A stretch of 64,000 nt of DNA from Eutreptiella sp. 'Long Island Sound 2002' (lineage: Eukaryota; Euglenozoa; Euglenophyceae; Eutreptiales; Eutreptiaceae). The stretch spans positions 75,502,687-75,566,686 of the forward strand of contig OZ038382.1 in the NCBI GenBank assembly GCA_964036045.1. Reading direction: 5' to 3'. Each line of letters opens with the position of its first letter. Within the stretch, counting starts at the first letter, position 1. Positions 42,932 to 51,503 of this stretch are shown piece by piece. A program made the translations under genes and the position numbers. The notes under the pieces were generated by a model. That model did not search any database. It saw nothing but the letters and a program-made list of their open reading frames with translations, and had not been told where the DNA came from.

Positions 42932-45900
42932 TCAATTCGGCCAAGCACGAGGACATGTGACCACCAACCTGTCTGGCCTGGCCCTCGTACGGCTTGGGCG
43001 CTGCAAATCAGCGGCCGAACTCGAAGCTTGGTCCTCATTTGGCTCCTGGGCTGGCCTGACCGCAGGAGGGGGGATCGACGGATCAGCCCTGGAATGTGGC
43101 TGCTGAGAGCCGTAAAAGGCTGGATCTCGATTCACCACAGGTCGTTTTCCGTCGCTCTCCACTTGTCTGTCTGGTTTCGACAAACAGTCTGTCAGGAGTA
43201 CACCAATTTCGGGGTGCTTCTTCAGGAAGTCGATGAACCCCTTGGTGTATCCATGGACAAAAGATTGGGCTGGTTCCCAGTTGTTGTGACTGGAATCAAA
43301 GCCCCTCCACTCACACAGAAATTCCCATTCGCCCTTGGCGTCACGTCTTGCTTCAACAATCCTCTTGAGTTCGTACTTCCCCCCTTCGATGACCCGATCA
43401 GACAAATGTTTCGGAGTCCAAAAAAGGGGTTTAACCCGATCCTTGGGGGAGGGGATCTCTCTCTTGAGGCGATCGCCCGAAACATCAATTTCCCTGCTGA
43501 CATCCACACGAATCCTCCACCTGTTCTCACCAAGACGCGCTGTAACAGCGAATGGCCCCTCCCACAAGGGAAGAAGCTTGTCATCTCCGTCCAGGGTGGT
43601 TTCGGATTTTCGAAGCCAAACTCGATCATCGACTTCAAAATTGTGGGGGTTTTTTCGGCCTTGAATCTGGACCCAAAACCAGTCAGCTTGATGCTTCTCG
43701 ATTAATTTCGACACAGTTTTATCTGCTCGTTGGACTTCGTCCAAAAACAGCAAAGCATCTTTACAGGGGCGAGGATTATTCAACGGCATGTTCCACCAAC
43801 ACTTCTTTCGTCCAAAGACAATTTCATTTGGAGAAAGGCCATGATACAAAGGCGTGTTGTGGTACCGGCGAAGCAATGCGAAGAGAACTTCCATCCAATG
43901 GAAATCCTTTTCACTCGCGAGCTCCTTACGAAGCATATTTATAATTGAGCGGCCGGCTCTTTCACCAGGCAGCGCTCGATGCGAGTGGATTTCACATCGC
44001 AGGTGGTGGATTCCAAGGCGAGCACATAATTCTCTCCACCATTCGGAGGTGTACTCTTTGCCTGAATCCGTCACCACGTCGGATGGGACGTCCCAACCTC
44101 CCATCCAGGTCTGCGCGCACCATTTGGCGGCAGCCTTGCCAGTCATCGACTCAATGTTGCAAGGCAACACTTGAATGTAGCCGGAATGACGGCACTGAAT
44201 GAGGAGCACACCATTGACTTTTTTATTAGTCCAATGGCACTCTTCGTCGTCGAGTTCACCGAGATAAAAGAAATCGCTGGTGACTCTGTTAAAGAGGCGC
44301 TCCGGAATAGGATGAGGCCTCAGATGGCCGTGCTTCTTCGCGCTGGGGGGCGTCGAGACAGCACATTGGGCACATCCGGCGGCTACCGTGAGCCAAACAA
44401 CCTATGTTTAATCATCGACCACAGTCGACGGCCATGTGCGTGGGGGGACTCCCATTTATGCCACCAGTTTAACACTCGGGGGGCCAGGGCGTCTGGTACG
44501 CACAATTTACGCTCCATCCACAGCTTCCCCCCATCCAACGAATACTCTGAAAAAATCCCATCCTTGTGAGCATCTTTGGATTGGAGATTTCCAGAGACCT
44601 CTTTAAACATGGGATCCTGCAGATAATCGGACGTCCAGTCACGGATGATCAGGGAATCTTTAGGCAGGGGTGGAGTTTTGGCCGGATCTCGACGCTTAAT
44701 GCCCTGGATCAACCGAAATCGACTTACTCGTCGGGTATAGTCAAACCGTTTCACACTCCCTGAGGAGGGATCGGTGACTTTTTCCACGACTTTCAGTGTT
44801 TTGGTGCAGATCTCATGAGCATGCGCCGGATCTGTGATGGCCGTGATGTCATGGCACGGTAATGCGTGCTGTTTAACAGCGCATTGCATGCATGCACGTC
44901 GAATGAGTTTCTTTTCTTCTTGATCCCATTCGATTATTACATGGCGGTCCTGCTCCGTACCATGGATGTTGGTACTTTGCAGCCCCTCTGAGGCGGGGTA
45001 AGCCCATCGGCTCAGAGCATCCGCTACCGTGTTATGTTTTCCAGGCAAATACGACACATGGAGGTCAAACAGAGAGAGAAATTCGTGCCATCTGGCCCGT
45101 CGACCAGCTGGGCTCGCGACAGTATCAATGTGTTCGGTGGCCCAATACTCCAGAGATCGATGATCCGTCAGGACCTCGACTCGATTGGTGCCAACCCACG
45201 ATTGGTACTTTTTTAAAGCACAGATGATGGCGTAAGTCTCTTGCTCACGCGGCGACCATTGCATTTGGCGTGGGGCTAGCTTCCGAGACCAAAATGCAAG
45301 AGGGTAATGATCGCCGGTGGCTTCATCAACCTGTTCAAGGACAGCTCCGATCGCGTACCTAGAAGCGTCGGTTCTAATGTAGAAGGGTCGGTCAAATTGG
45401 GGCACATGCAACGTGGCGACTTCACAGAGGGCCGCCTTCAAGTGATGGAAGGCCTCCTCGCACTCGTCAGTCCACTTGACACGAACCTTTGAACCTGCCT
45501 TGCCCGCATCTCTCCCTACCTTCAGTAATTCAGTGAGGGGGGCAGCAAATTTGGCATAATTCGGCACAAAAGTGTGGTAAAAATTGCAACAACCCAGGAA
45601 TCCTCTCAACTCCGTGATCGTCTCAGGGCGCTTCTACTTCTGAATAGCGACGAGCTTCCCTGGACTGGGTCGTCGGGTGCCATTCTCTAGGAGAGAACCA
45701 CAAAATTCGACTGATTTTAAAAATAATTTTCCCTTCTTTGGCCCACAAATCAACTGATTGGCGTCAAGAATGTCCAAAACTTGGTTCAGCTGCTTCTCAT
45801 GTAGGGCCACCAGCTCGGCTTCGGTCAGTCCCTCCCCTTCCGTCGCGATGATTATGTCATCCATGTACACGCTCACGAAGGCACGAAGCTCATGATGAGC

Positions 45901-48094
45901 TGAAAAAAGCACATCCTCCATCATTCTTTGAGAAAATGAGGGGGCGTTCTTCAGGCCCATGGGCATGACGGTCCACTGGACTGGGCCACATGGCGTGCAC
46001 ATACAGGTGAGAGGTCGGCTGTCCTTCCTCAACGGCATTTGGTGAAAGCCGTGACGGAGATCCAGCACAGAAAACAAACGACCTCTCGCCCTCTTAGCGA
46101 TTTCCTCCTCAATGAGGGGCAGGGGGTGCGAATCCGCCTTGGTTTCGGCGTTGAGATTGCGAAAATCAACCACCATTCGCCAACCATCAATTGTGTTCTG
46201 GTCTGCAGGCGGTGGCTTCGGGACTGTGAAGGGTGCACAGCACCATTCGCTGGTCATACAACCCTCAAGCCAACCAAATTCCCTGAGATTTCTCTCGATG
46301 ATTTTTCTGAGTATCTCATGTTTGTGTCCATGATTTTCATAAGGGCGCTGTTTTTTTGCCTTGTACCCTTCACGAAGCTCGATGAAGGCTTCACTGAACT
46401 GTCCACAGACAGGGGGGTCTTTGATCAACTTTCCTGAAAGGGTTGTGTCCTTCCGTTCCTCAAAAATCTTTTCTCTTGACTTGGAACACAACTCAGTGTC
46501 CACCTGATCACCAGCAATTACTGTCGAAAAAACTTTGGCAACTTCTTCGGCCTTGGCAGGAAGAATCTTCTTACGGATGTCCCTAAACAGGTCCGTATCA
46601 ACTGCCTCTTGAAGATAGGTGGGTCGTGTGTCGAAATCCCAGAGATTCTCTTCGTGATCCAGCTCCTCGAAAGGATCCATGAAAGCTTCCACAGGGGGTT
46701 TTTCATAAAAAAACTCTGAATTTGCGGCGCGATTGGGAATTTTTCTTCGCCCGTGCACTGACGATTCTTTTCGATGTCGATCGTATTGGGGAAGAGGGAG
46801 ACGAGGCGGATCCATTGGACGTTGGATCACCTTGGGTATCTGACGGACAAAAATCAGAAAAAATAGATTCATCATCAGTACCACGCTCAACCTCAGATTC
46901 AGACCCAACACAGGAATCTGTACTAGAATCAGCAGAATTAGAGTCAGAAAGCTTTCCATCCACCAGGAATGCAAGCGAACTCCAGGACCGCTGTGGCAGG
47001 GGACCTGTGTCGTCCCTGGCATACAGCTTAATCTTCCTGGGAAGTTCGATGTAATCTACACAAATGTCCTGTAATTCCTGAAACCAAGGCTTGTCGTCCC
47101 ACAAGGGCACAACTAAAATCGCCTGGGTTTTATCTTGCTTGATTTTGTGGATGACCGGCTGGATTAAGTGGAACGGAGGATTAATCCACAACTTCTTGTC
47201 CCATTTATGGGTCCAAGCGTCGCTAAAGTGCTTGTCAAAGCGCTTGTTCATACGGTTAGCAAAGGCATCATACTGGGGCCAAAAGGAATGGTGTTCATGA
47301 AAATATTCACAAATTGCATCGCGCCATTTGTCGACAACTCTGTAGGATGAAGAGTGCCAGCGCGAAGGGCGTCGTGGCTGGGAGTCCCTACGAAGACATT
47401 CTAACTCTTGGGAGTAATCGGCACTCCCATTCACCTCTGCAATGGTGACATCTTCACCAAATTTTGGTGTCACCTTTTGCTTCAAAAATTCTTCTGCACT
47501 TTTAAACCCTGCGTGCAAAAAACGAAATTCAGGACGCTCCAAGGGACCTGACTCCAGCAAAAAACAACGACGATGACCTACGGGCGCTACCCTGTTCTTG
47601 CGAAGCCAAGGATGGCCCAAATAAAGGTCATACTTTATGTCGGCACGATAGAAGTAGTCATCCTTAAGGACAACTTCTTCCACATTTTGCTCTTCCCAAA
47701 GGTCTTGAGCGACCAAATGAGTTGATATATAACAACCGCGTTGCCCACCTGCGAGAGAATGTCCAGAAACTCCCTCGAGGGTAACAGGATGAGGCGACTC
47801 AAACACGCAGTCGTCGGGTAAGAATGAATTGGATTGGAGATTTACCTCTGATCCATTGTCACACAAACAAGTGGCGAGATGGAAATTTCCCTTGCAATCA
47901 GAGACCCACAGCTTTGTGACAAACTGACGGGCCCTGTGCTTGGACTGTACACCAACCTCGTCCACTACAACAGAAGGATCCGCTGCCGGATCCAGGGGAG
48001 AGGAGACAAGCGACCCTACATCAAGTAATGGTCGATCAGGAATCTGGGGATCATGCCTGAAATCGCCTGGGGAGGGGCGATTTTCGTGGCTCCC
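42932..48094 (-). pseudogene. Element B Pol: protease, methyltransferase-like domain, RT, RNase H, integrase, chromodomain
   Basis: It continues in the Gag frame after the TAG at 48,095. Order: retropepsin-like with LCDNGSEVN (Asn where Thr or Ser is usual) near 47,860 and YDLYLGHPWL; a methyltransferase-like segment (YDAFANRMNKRF...LWINPPFHLI...VVPLWDDKPWF) at about 47,350-46,960; a frame change near 46,740; RT with VVDFRNLN, SVLDLRHGF and YMDD (about 45,862-45,873); an in-frame TAG at 45,634; RNase H with RTDASRYAIG and LPGKHNTVADALSR; a frame change near 44,395 inside the HHCC region (HAH...CAQC); integrase D (TSDFF), D (VTDSGKEYTSEWW), E (PGERAG); and a chromodomain (LCEWRGF...NNWEP) near 43,200-43,390. 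The three breaks make this copy defective. Its RT is of ordinary Ty3 type, unlike A and D. Confidence 0.92.
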
Positions 48095-48097
48095 CTA
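48092..48097 (-). promoter_or_regulatory. Probable stop-codon readthrough site, TAG GGG
   Basis: Gag ends GGT CAG AAC GCC TAG and continues in frame as GGG AGC CAC through 43 open codons into the protease. UAG followed by G is the leaky context used by gammaretroviruses. It occupies the same Gag-Pol position as TGA CGG in element A and TAG GGG in element D. Confidence 0.65.
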
Positions 48098-51000
48098 GGC
48101 GTTCTGACCTCCAGTGGCTGCGTTAACATTGTAAACACAGCCTGATTCGTCGATCCACTCATCTTGGAACGAATCATCTGCTGGATTCAGGGCGTTTTCA
48201 ACATAATCTCGATCCGCATCGGACACCTGATCTGCACCTGAGACCTGATCCACACGATGGTTGCCCTTTCCTCGTCCACGGCCACGGCTGCCGGATGATG
48301 GACCTCCACCGTCGCCACGCCCTCTGCCCTTACCAGAGAAAGGGGTTCCTGAAGGATTTCCCTTACCTTTACCCTGTGATCCTGGAGCATTTCCTTTGTT
48401 TGTACCGGATTGAGGGGTTTGGCCTGGATTTCGATTTCCGCCTCCGGCGTTGCCAGTGGGACTTGTCTGGCCATTCGGCTGTCCACCGGAGCCGAATGGA
48501 GTCTGATTTCCTTTGCCTTGGGACCCGCCAGGGCCTCCAGTATTTTTGTTTCCACCGGAGGGGGTCGGATTACCCTTTCCCCCCTTTGCACCATGCACCT
48601 GTCTGTCATTCCTGTCTGAATTCTGCGAATGACTGACATTTTCACCAATCACCTTGTGATCGTAAGCAGACCATCGGTGATTACCAGTAGAATGCGTCTT
48701 AGCTCGGTTCGTAGAACCTAAAAGAAGGCAGATGCTACAATGATCCTGAACATTCCGGGTGTCATTCACCTTTTTGTTGCCCTTTTGGGCCCCATTTTGG
48801 GTGTTTTGCTGGGTATTCTTGTTTCCCCCAAGACCCTCATGGAAATTTTGATTGGCGGCGTCAGCGAGCCGTTCAACCTCTTCCCACAGTTCCTGCGGGG
48901 TGAACGAAAACACCCAGTTCCTGGCCTTCAGGCGATGGCCGTGGAAACTTACTCCCCTGTTGAGGACTTGGACAAACAAGTCCCGATCCTCGTGTTCATT
49001 AAACTTGATTTTCCACGTGTTTTCAGTGAATTTCACCTTGGTAAACGACGTGGGGGAACACTTTTGAAGTGATTCCCTGACGGAAAACCTGTTGGCCGAG
49101 GCATCGAAGCCATCGACCTCCGCCTGCCAGGTCTTGACCTTTTCTTCGGACTGTTTATTCCGAAGGGTGGCGGCAGTTTCGGAGGGGATCTTGTCAAAAA
49201 TCAGATTTTTCAGCTCGGCACTAGAAAATGTTTCGCCTGAATGTTCAGATTCTTCCACTAGATTCCAGAAGCGCTGTCTCTTGTCTTGCACTTCGTGCAA
49301 GATTAATCGTGAGAATGAAGGAAAATTCTTCAACATCTGGTGGTAATGGTCCTCAGGCAGCCGGGATCCACGTACCTCCAACTGTTCCCACACCTCATCA
49401 AAGGTAAGGGGGGAACTTGAATCCTCACGATCACTCCAGGTCCTGAGCCAAGTGTTGGCCGGCGCTCCCTCAAGGCAGTCCAAGAGGGCCATCAGGAACT
49501 GATCATCCTGGAGCTTTTGAGTCTTAACCCACAGTTTAAATTCCCGTTGGAACTGAGGCCAACGTCTGGGGTTCCCATTATACTTCAGTTGCTTGGCAAC
49601 CTGACGAAGTCGCAATGAAGTAGGATTTAGAAGTGAATCCAGCCCAACACCGGCCGTAATGGCGGACACCTTGGCGGCATCTTTAGCCACACCAGCTCCG
49701 GCGAGGGTCTGGGCGAGCAACATCTGGGCTAATGCATTGGAATCAGCAGCAGGAAGGGCAGTACGGGAGGCAATTCGCTTGGCATTCTGAGCCTCCATCC
49801 TAGCCTTCACCGACCTACTCTGAGATCGAGAGATTGTAACCCTTTCCTTTAGCTTAGTCCTGCTGATCCTTGCATCGGTGGTCTTAGAGTCCACCGAAGG
49901 AGCAATCGAAAAAATTTCTGTCGCCTCCTCCGACGGTTCTGTTGTTTGTTCCACCGATGATGCACCCTCAGACCGCATGTGTGTCTTGAAAAGATCTTTA
50001 ATTCCCAGCGTCTGAATGATGAGTTGCATTTGATCTTTGAGCAATTGGAGCTCAGTATCTCGCTGTAATCTGCAAGAGCAGTCAGCAGGACAGTACATAC
50101 CGTGTCCTGAAGGGCCTGAGCAGGCTGTCGGACCGCTAATCTCAGTGGTTCGCAGCCAGGAGTCCACTTGGGGAGCTCCTTCAGCCCCAATTTCCAGACT
50201 TGCCTGCCTGGCTGCCTCTAAAATTCCTTCCTCAACCGCGGCGGCTAGATCGTCGCGGATGGAAACAGAGGGATGAGGGGCGGAGGGCCCGGCAACAGGT
50301 GCCTTGGTCTTCTCCTTCGGAAAAGGGCTTGCCTCCCAGATCTGCAAAAAAATGGCAAAAGAGTCATCTTCTTGAGAAAGCCACCACATCCTGGTATTAA
50401 TTTCTTCTTGAAGGAGGAAAGAATATTTGAATAAAAATTCAGAGGCGATTCTTTCTTGTCCTATCAGCTTAGACGTGGCTAATAGACAAAGGGCCTCAAG
50501 CGCCTCAAGGTTACGGGTCACTTCTGAAGACAAATGGTTGTCCCATTGTGCCCATGAGGCTGGTCGATTATAGGTAGGTACCTCACCTGGACCACCCATC
50601 TCAATGTCGTCAATGTCGGCGTCGATGGTCTCAAAATGTGGACATTGGTAGGGAGTATTGGTACCTGCCAGGTCCGTAAGCTCCACCGGAGCGTTGCCAT
50701 TAGCGTAGGCTGGGAGATTCCAGCTGCTTGATGGCCCATTTCGACTGGGATCTTGATGGTAATCTGGGCCTCCACAGCTGCTGATTTGTGCCCTTCTTGG
50801 GCAACTTGGGCTTGCGCAAGGCATTCCTCTCAAGGCCTCGTTCGCACAGCACCACGGCAGCGTAATCGTTACGTCTCCGGAGGTGGCGGAGTCTACGGGG
50901 CCGTACTGGGGAGCTAGCTGTGGTTGGGACACCAAAGGAACAACATTCAGGTAGCCTCTGCTACCATGAAAGTGCTGCCCTGGGTCGTTGAGGGTGCCGG

Positions 51001-51130
51001 AGGGCTCGGGGCCGGCAAGACCAGTGGGGCAGGCACGCGAGGAGTCTCCCTGAACGTTGCTATTGGGGGTGGAACCGGATACTCGGACACCAACGGAGGC
51101 GAGAGCAGCAACAACTGAAGCAAGGTCCAT
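48095..51130 (-). CDS. Element B Gag, starting inside the LTR and crossing the primer-binding site
   Basis: 1,011 residues. The ATG at 51,130 lies in the 5' LTR. Residues 1-54 are LTR-encoded, and HGSRGYL (55-61) is encoded by the primer-binding site and its flank. Then come Pro/Ser-rich text, a region common to the relic at 59.9-61.2 kb (THMRSEGASS...SIAPSVDSKTT), a capsid-like domain (KQLKYNGNPRRWPQFQREFKLWV) at about residues 505-700, an unusual CX2CX12HX4H putative zinc site at about 800-820, and a Gly/Asn/Arg tail with RGG-like repeats. It ends at TAG followed by GGG AGC, in frame with Pol. No in-frame ATG nearer the expected position after the primer-binding site would keep the conserved N-terminus. 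Confidence 0.9.
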   Translation of the reverse strand: MDLASVVAALASVGVRVSGSTPNSNVQGDSSRACPTGLAGPEPSGTLNDPGQHFHGSRGYLNVVPLVSQPQLAPQYGPVDSATSGDVTITLPWCCANEALRGMPCASPSCPRRAQISSCGGPDYHQDPSRNGPSSSWNLPAYANGNAPVELTDLAGTNTPYQCPHFETIDADIDDIEMGGPGEVPTYNRPASWAQWDNHLSSEVTRNLEALEALCLLATSKLIGQERIASEFLFKYSFLLQEEINTRMWWLSQEDDSFAIFLQIWEASPFPKEKTKAPVAGPSAPHPSVSIRDDLAAAVEEGILEAARQASLEIGAEGAPQVDSWLRTTEISGPTACSGPSGHGMYCPADCSCRLQRDTELQLLKDQMQLIIQTLGIKDLFKTHMRSEGASSVEQTTEPSEEATEIFSIAPSVDSKTTDARISRTKLKERVTISRSQSRSVKARMEAQNAKRIASRTALPAADSNALAQMLLAQTLAGAGVAKDAAKVSAITAGVGLDSLLNPTSLRLRQVAKQLKYNGNPRRWPQFQREFKLWVKTQKLQDDQFLMALLDCLEGAPANTWLRTWSDREDSSSPLTFDEVWEQLEVRGSRLPEDHYHQMLKNFPSFSRLILHEVQDKRQRFWNLVEESEHSGETFSSAELKNLIFDKIPSETAATLRNKQSEEKVKTWQAEVDGFDASANRFSVRESLQKCSPTSFTKVKFTENTWKIKFNEHEDRDLFVQVLNRGVSFHGHRLKARNWVFSFTPQELWEEVERLADAANQNFHEGLGGNKNTQQNTQNGAQKGNKKVNDTRNVQDHCSICLLLGSTNRAKTHSTGNHRWSAYDHKVIGENVSHSQNSDRNDRQVHGAKGGKGNPTPSGGNKNTGGPGGSQGKGNQTPFGSGGQPNGQTSPTGNAGGGNRNPGQTPQSGTNKGNAPGSQGKGKGNPSGTPFSGKGRGRGDGGGPSSGSRGRGRGKGNHRVDQVSGADQVSDADRDYVENALNPADDSFQDEWIDESGCVYNVNAATGGQNA
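50951..50966 (-). promoter_or_regulatory. Primer-binding site of element B, inside the Gag coding region
   Basis: TGGTAGCAGAGGCTAC follows the CA end of the 5' LTR. The first twelve bases are an exact complement of the 3' end of a typical eukaryotic initiator tRNA-Met. They are also read as Gag codons (CAT GGT AGC AGA GGC). Confidence 0.9.
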
Positions 51131-51498
51131 GCTGATTGTGGTCCGGCAGAAAGTCCCAGTCTATGAAGAAAATTGATGCGGATTATTCTAAATACATCTG
51201 AGTGTCCAAAACTGTCTGAAAAAATTTAAATAATCCAATTATGTAAAAATGTTTGGCCGATCTGGCCCGCGAGCGCGCGTCAGCGGCAAATGGCAATTCC
51301 AGCTAAAATAGCGGAACGCGGCGGATTTACGGGAAATGGACCGCGGAATCAAATCCGGCATATCAGAAATATATAGGAAATATCCTGAGACTGAGCTGCG
51401 AGGCGGCGATTCCGCCGAAGCAAAGAAAATGACCAAAATGTAGCCAATCTGGGCAGAATGTCTGAAAATCTGAGCAGATGGGGCTAGCCGCACTTACA
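50967..51498 (-). repeat. 5' LTR of element B
   Basis: 532 bp. It includes the Gag start at 51,130, so transcription must begin upstream of that within the LTR (51,131-51,498 side) for Gag to be made. The boundary is fixed by the CA|TGGTAGCAG junction on one side and the AGCCC duplication on the other. Confidence 0.92.
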
Positions 51499-51503
51499 AG
51501 CCC
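51499..51503. repeat. Target-site duplication AGCCC, right copy
   Basis: Identical to 40,750-40,754. Confidence 0.9.

Larger units (their letters stand above)
40755..51498 (-). mobile_element. Element B: Ty3-type chromodomain LTR retrotransposon nested in element D
   Basis: A 10.7-kb element on the minus strand with 532-bp LTRs (TGTAAGTGC...GCACTTTCA on the coding strand), an initiator tRNA-Met primer-binding site, Gag, in-frame TAG, Pol, a 1.6-kb 3' region and a polypurine tract. The five-base target duplication AGCCC flanks it. The LTRs differ only at a few positions by eye, yet Pol has one nonsense codon and two frame changes, so this copy looks recently inserted but defective. Confidence 0.95.

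Noticed and set aside
42932-48097. Reassignment of TAG as a sense codon, to explain in-frame TAGs in B, D and the central ORF
   Set aside because: Element A Gag and Pol contain no TAG in about 2,460 codons, which would be unlikely if TAG were a normal sense codon. The other elements also contain TAA and TGA breaks, so decay plus readthrough is simpler.
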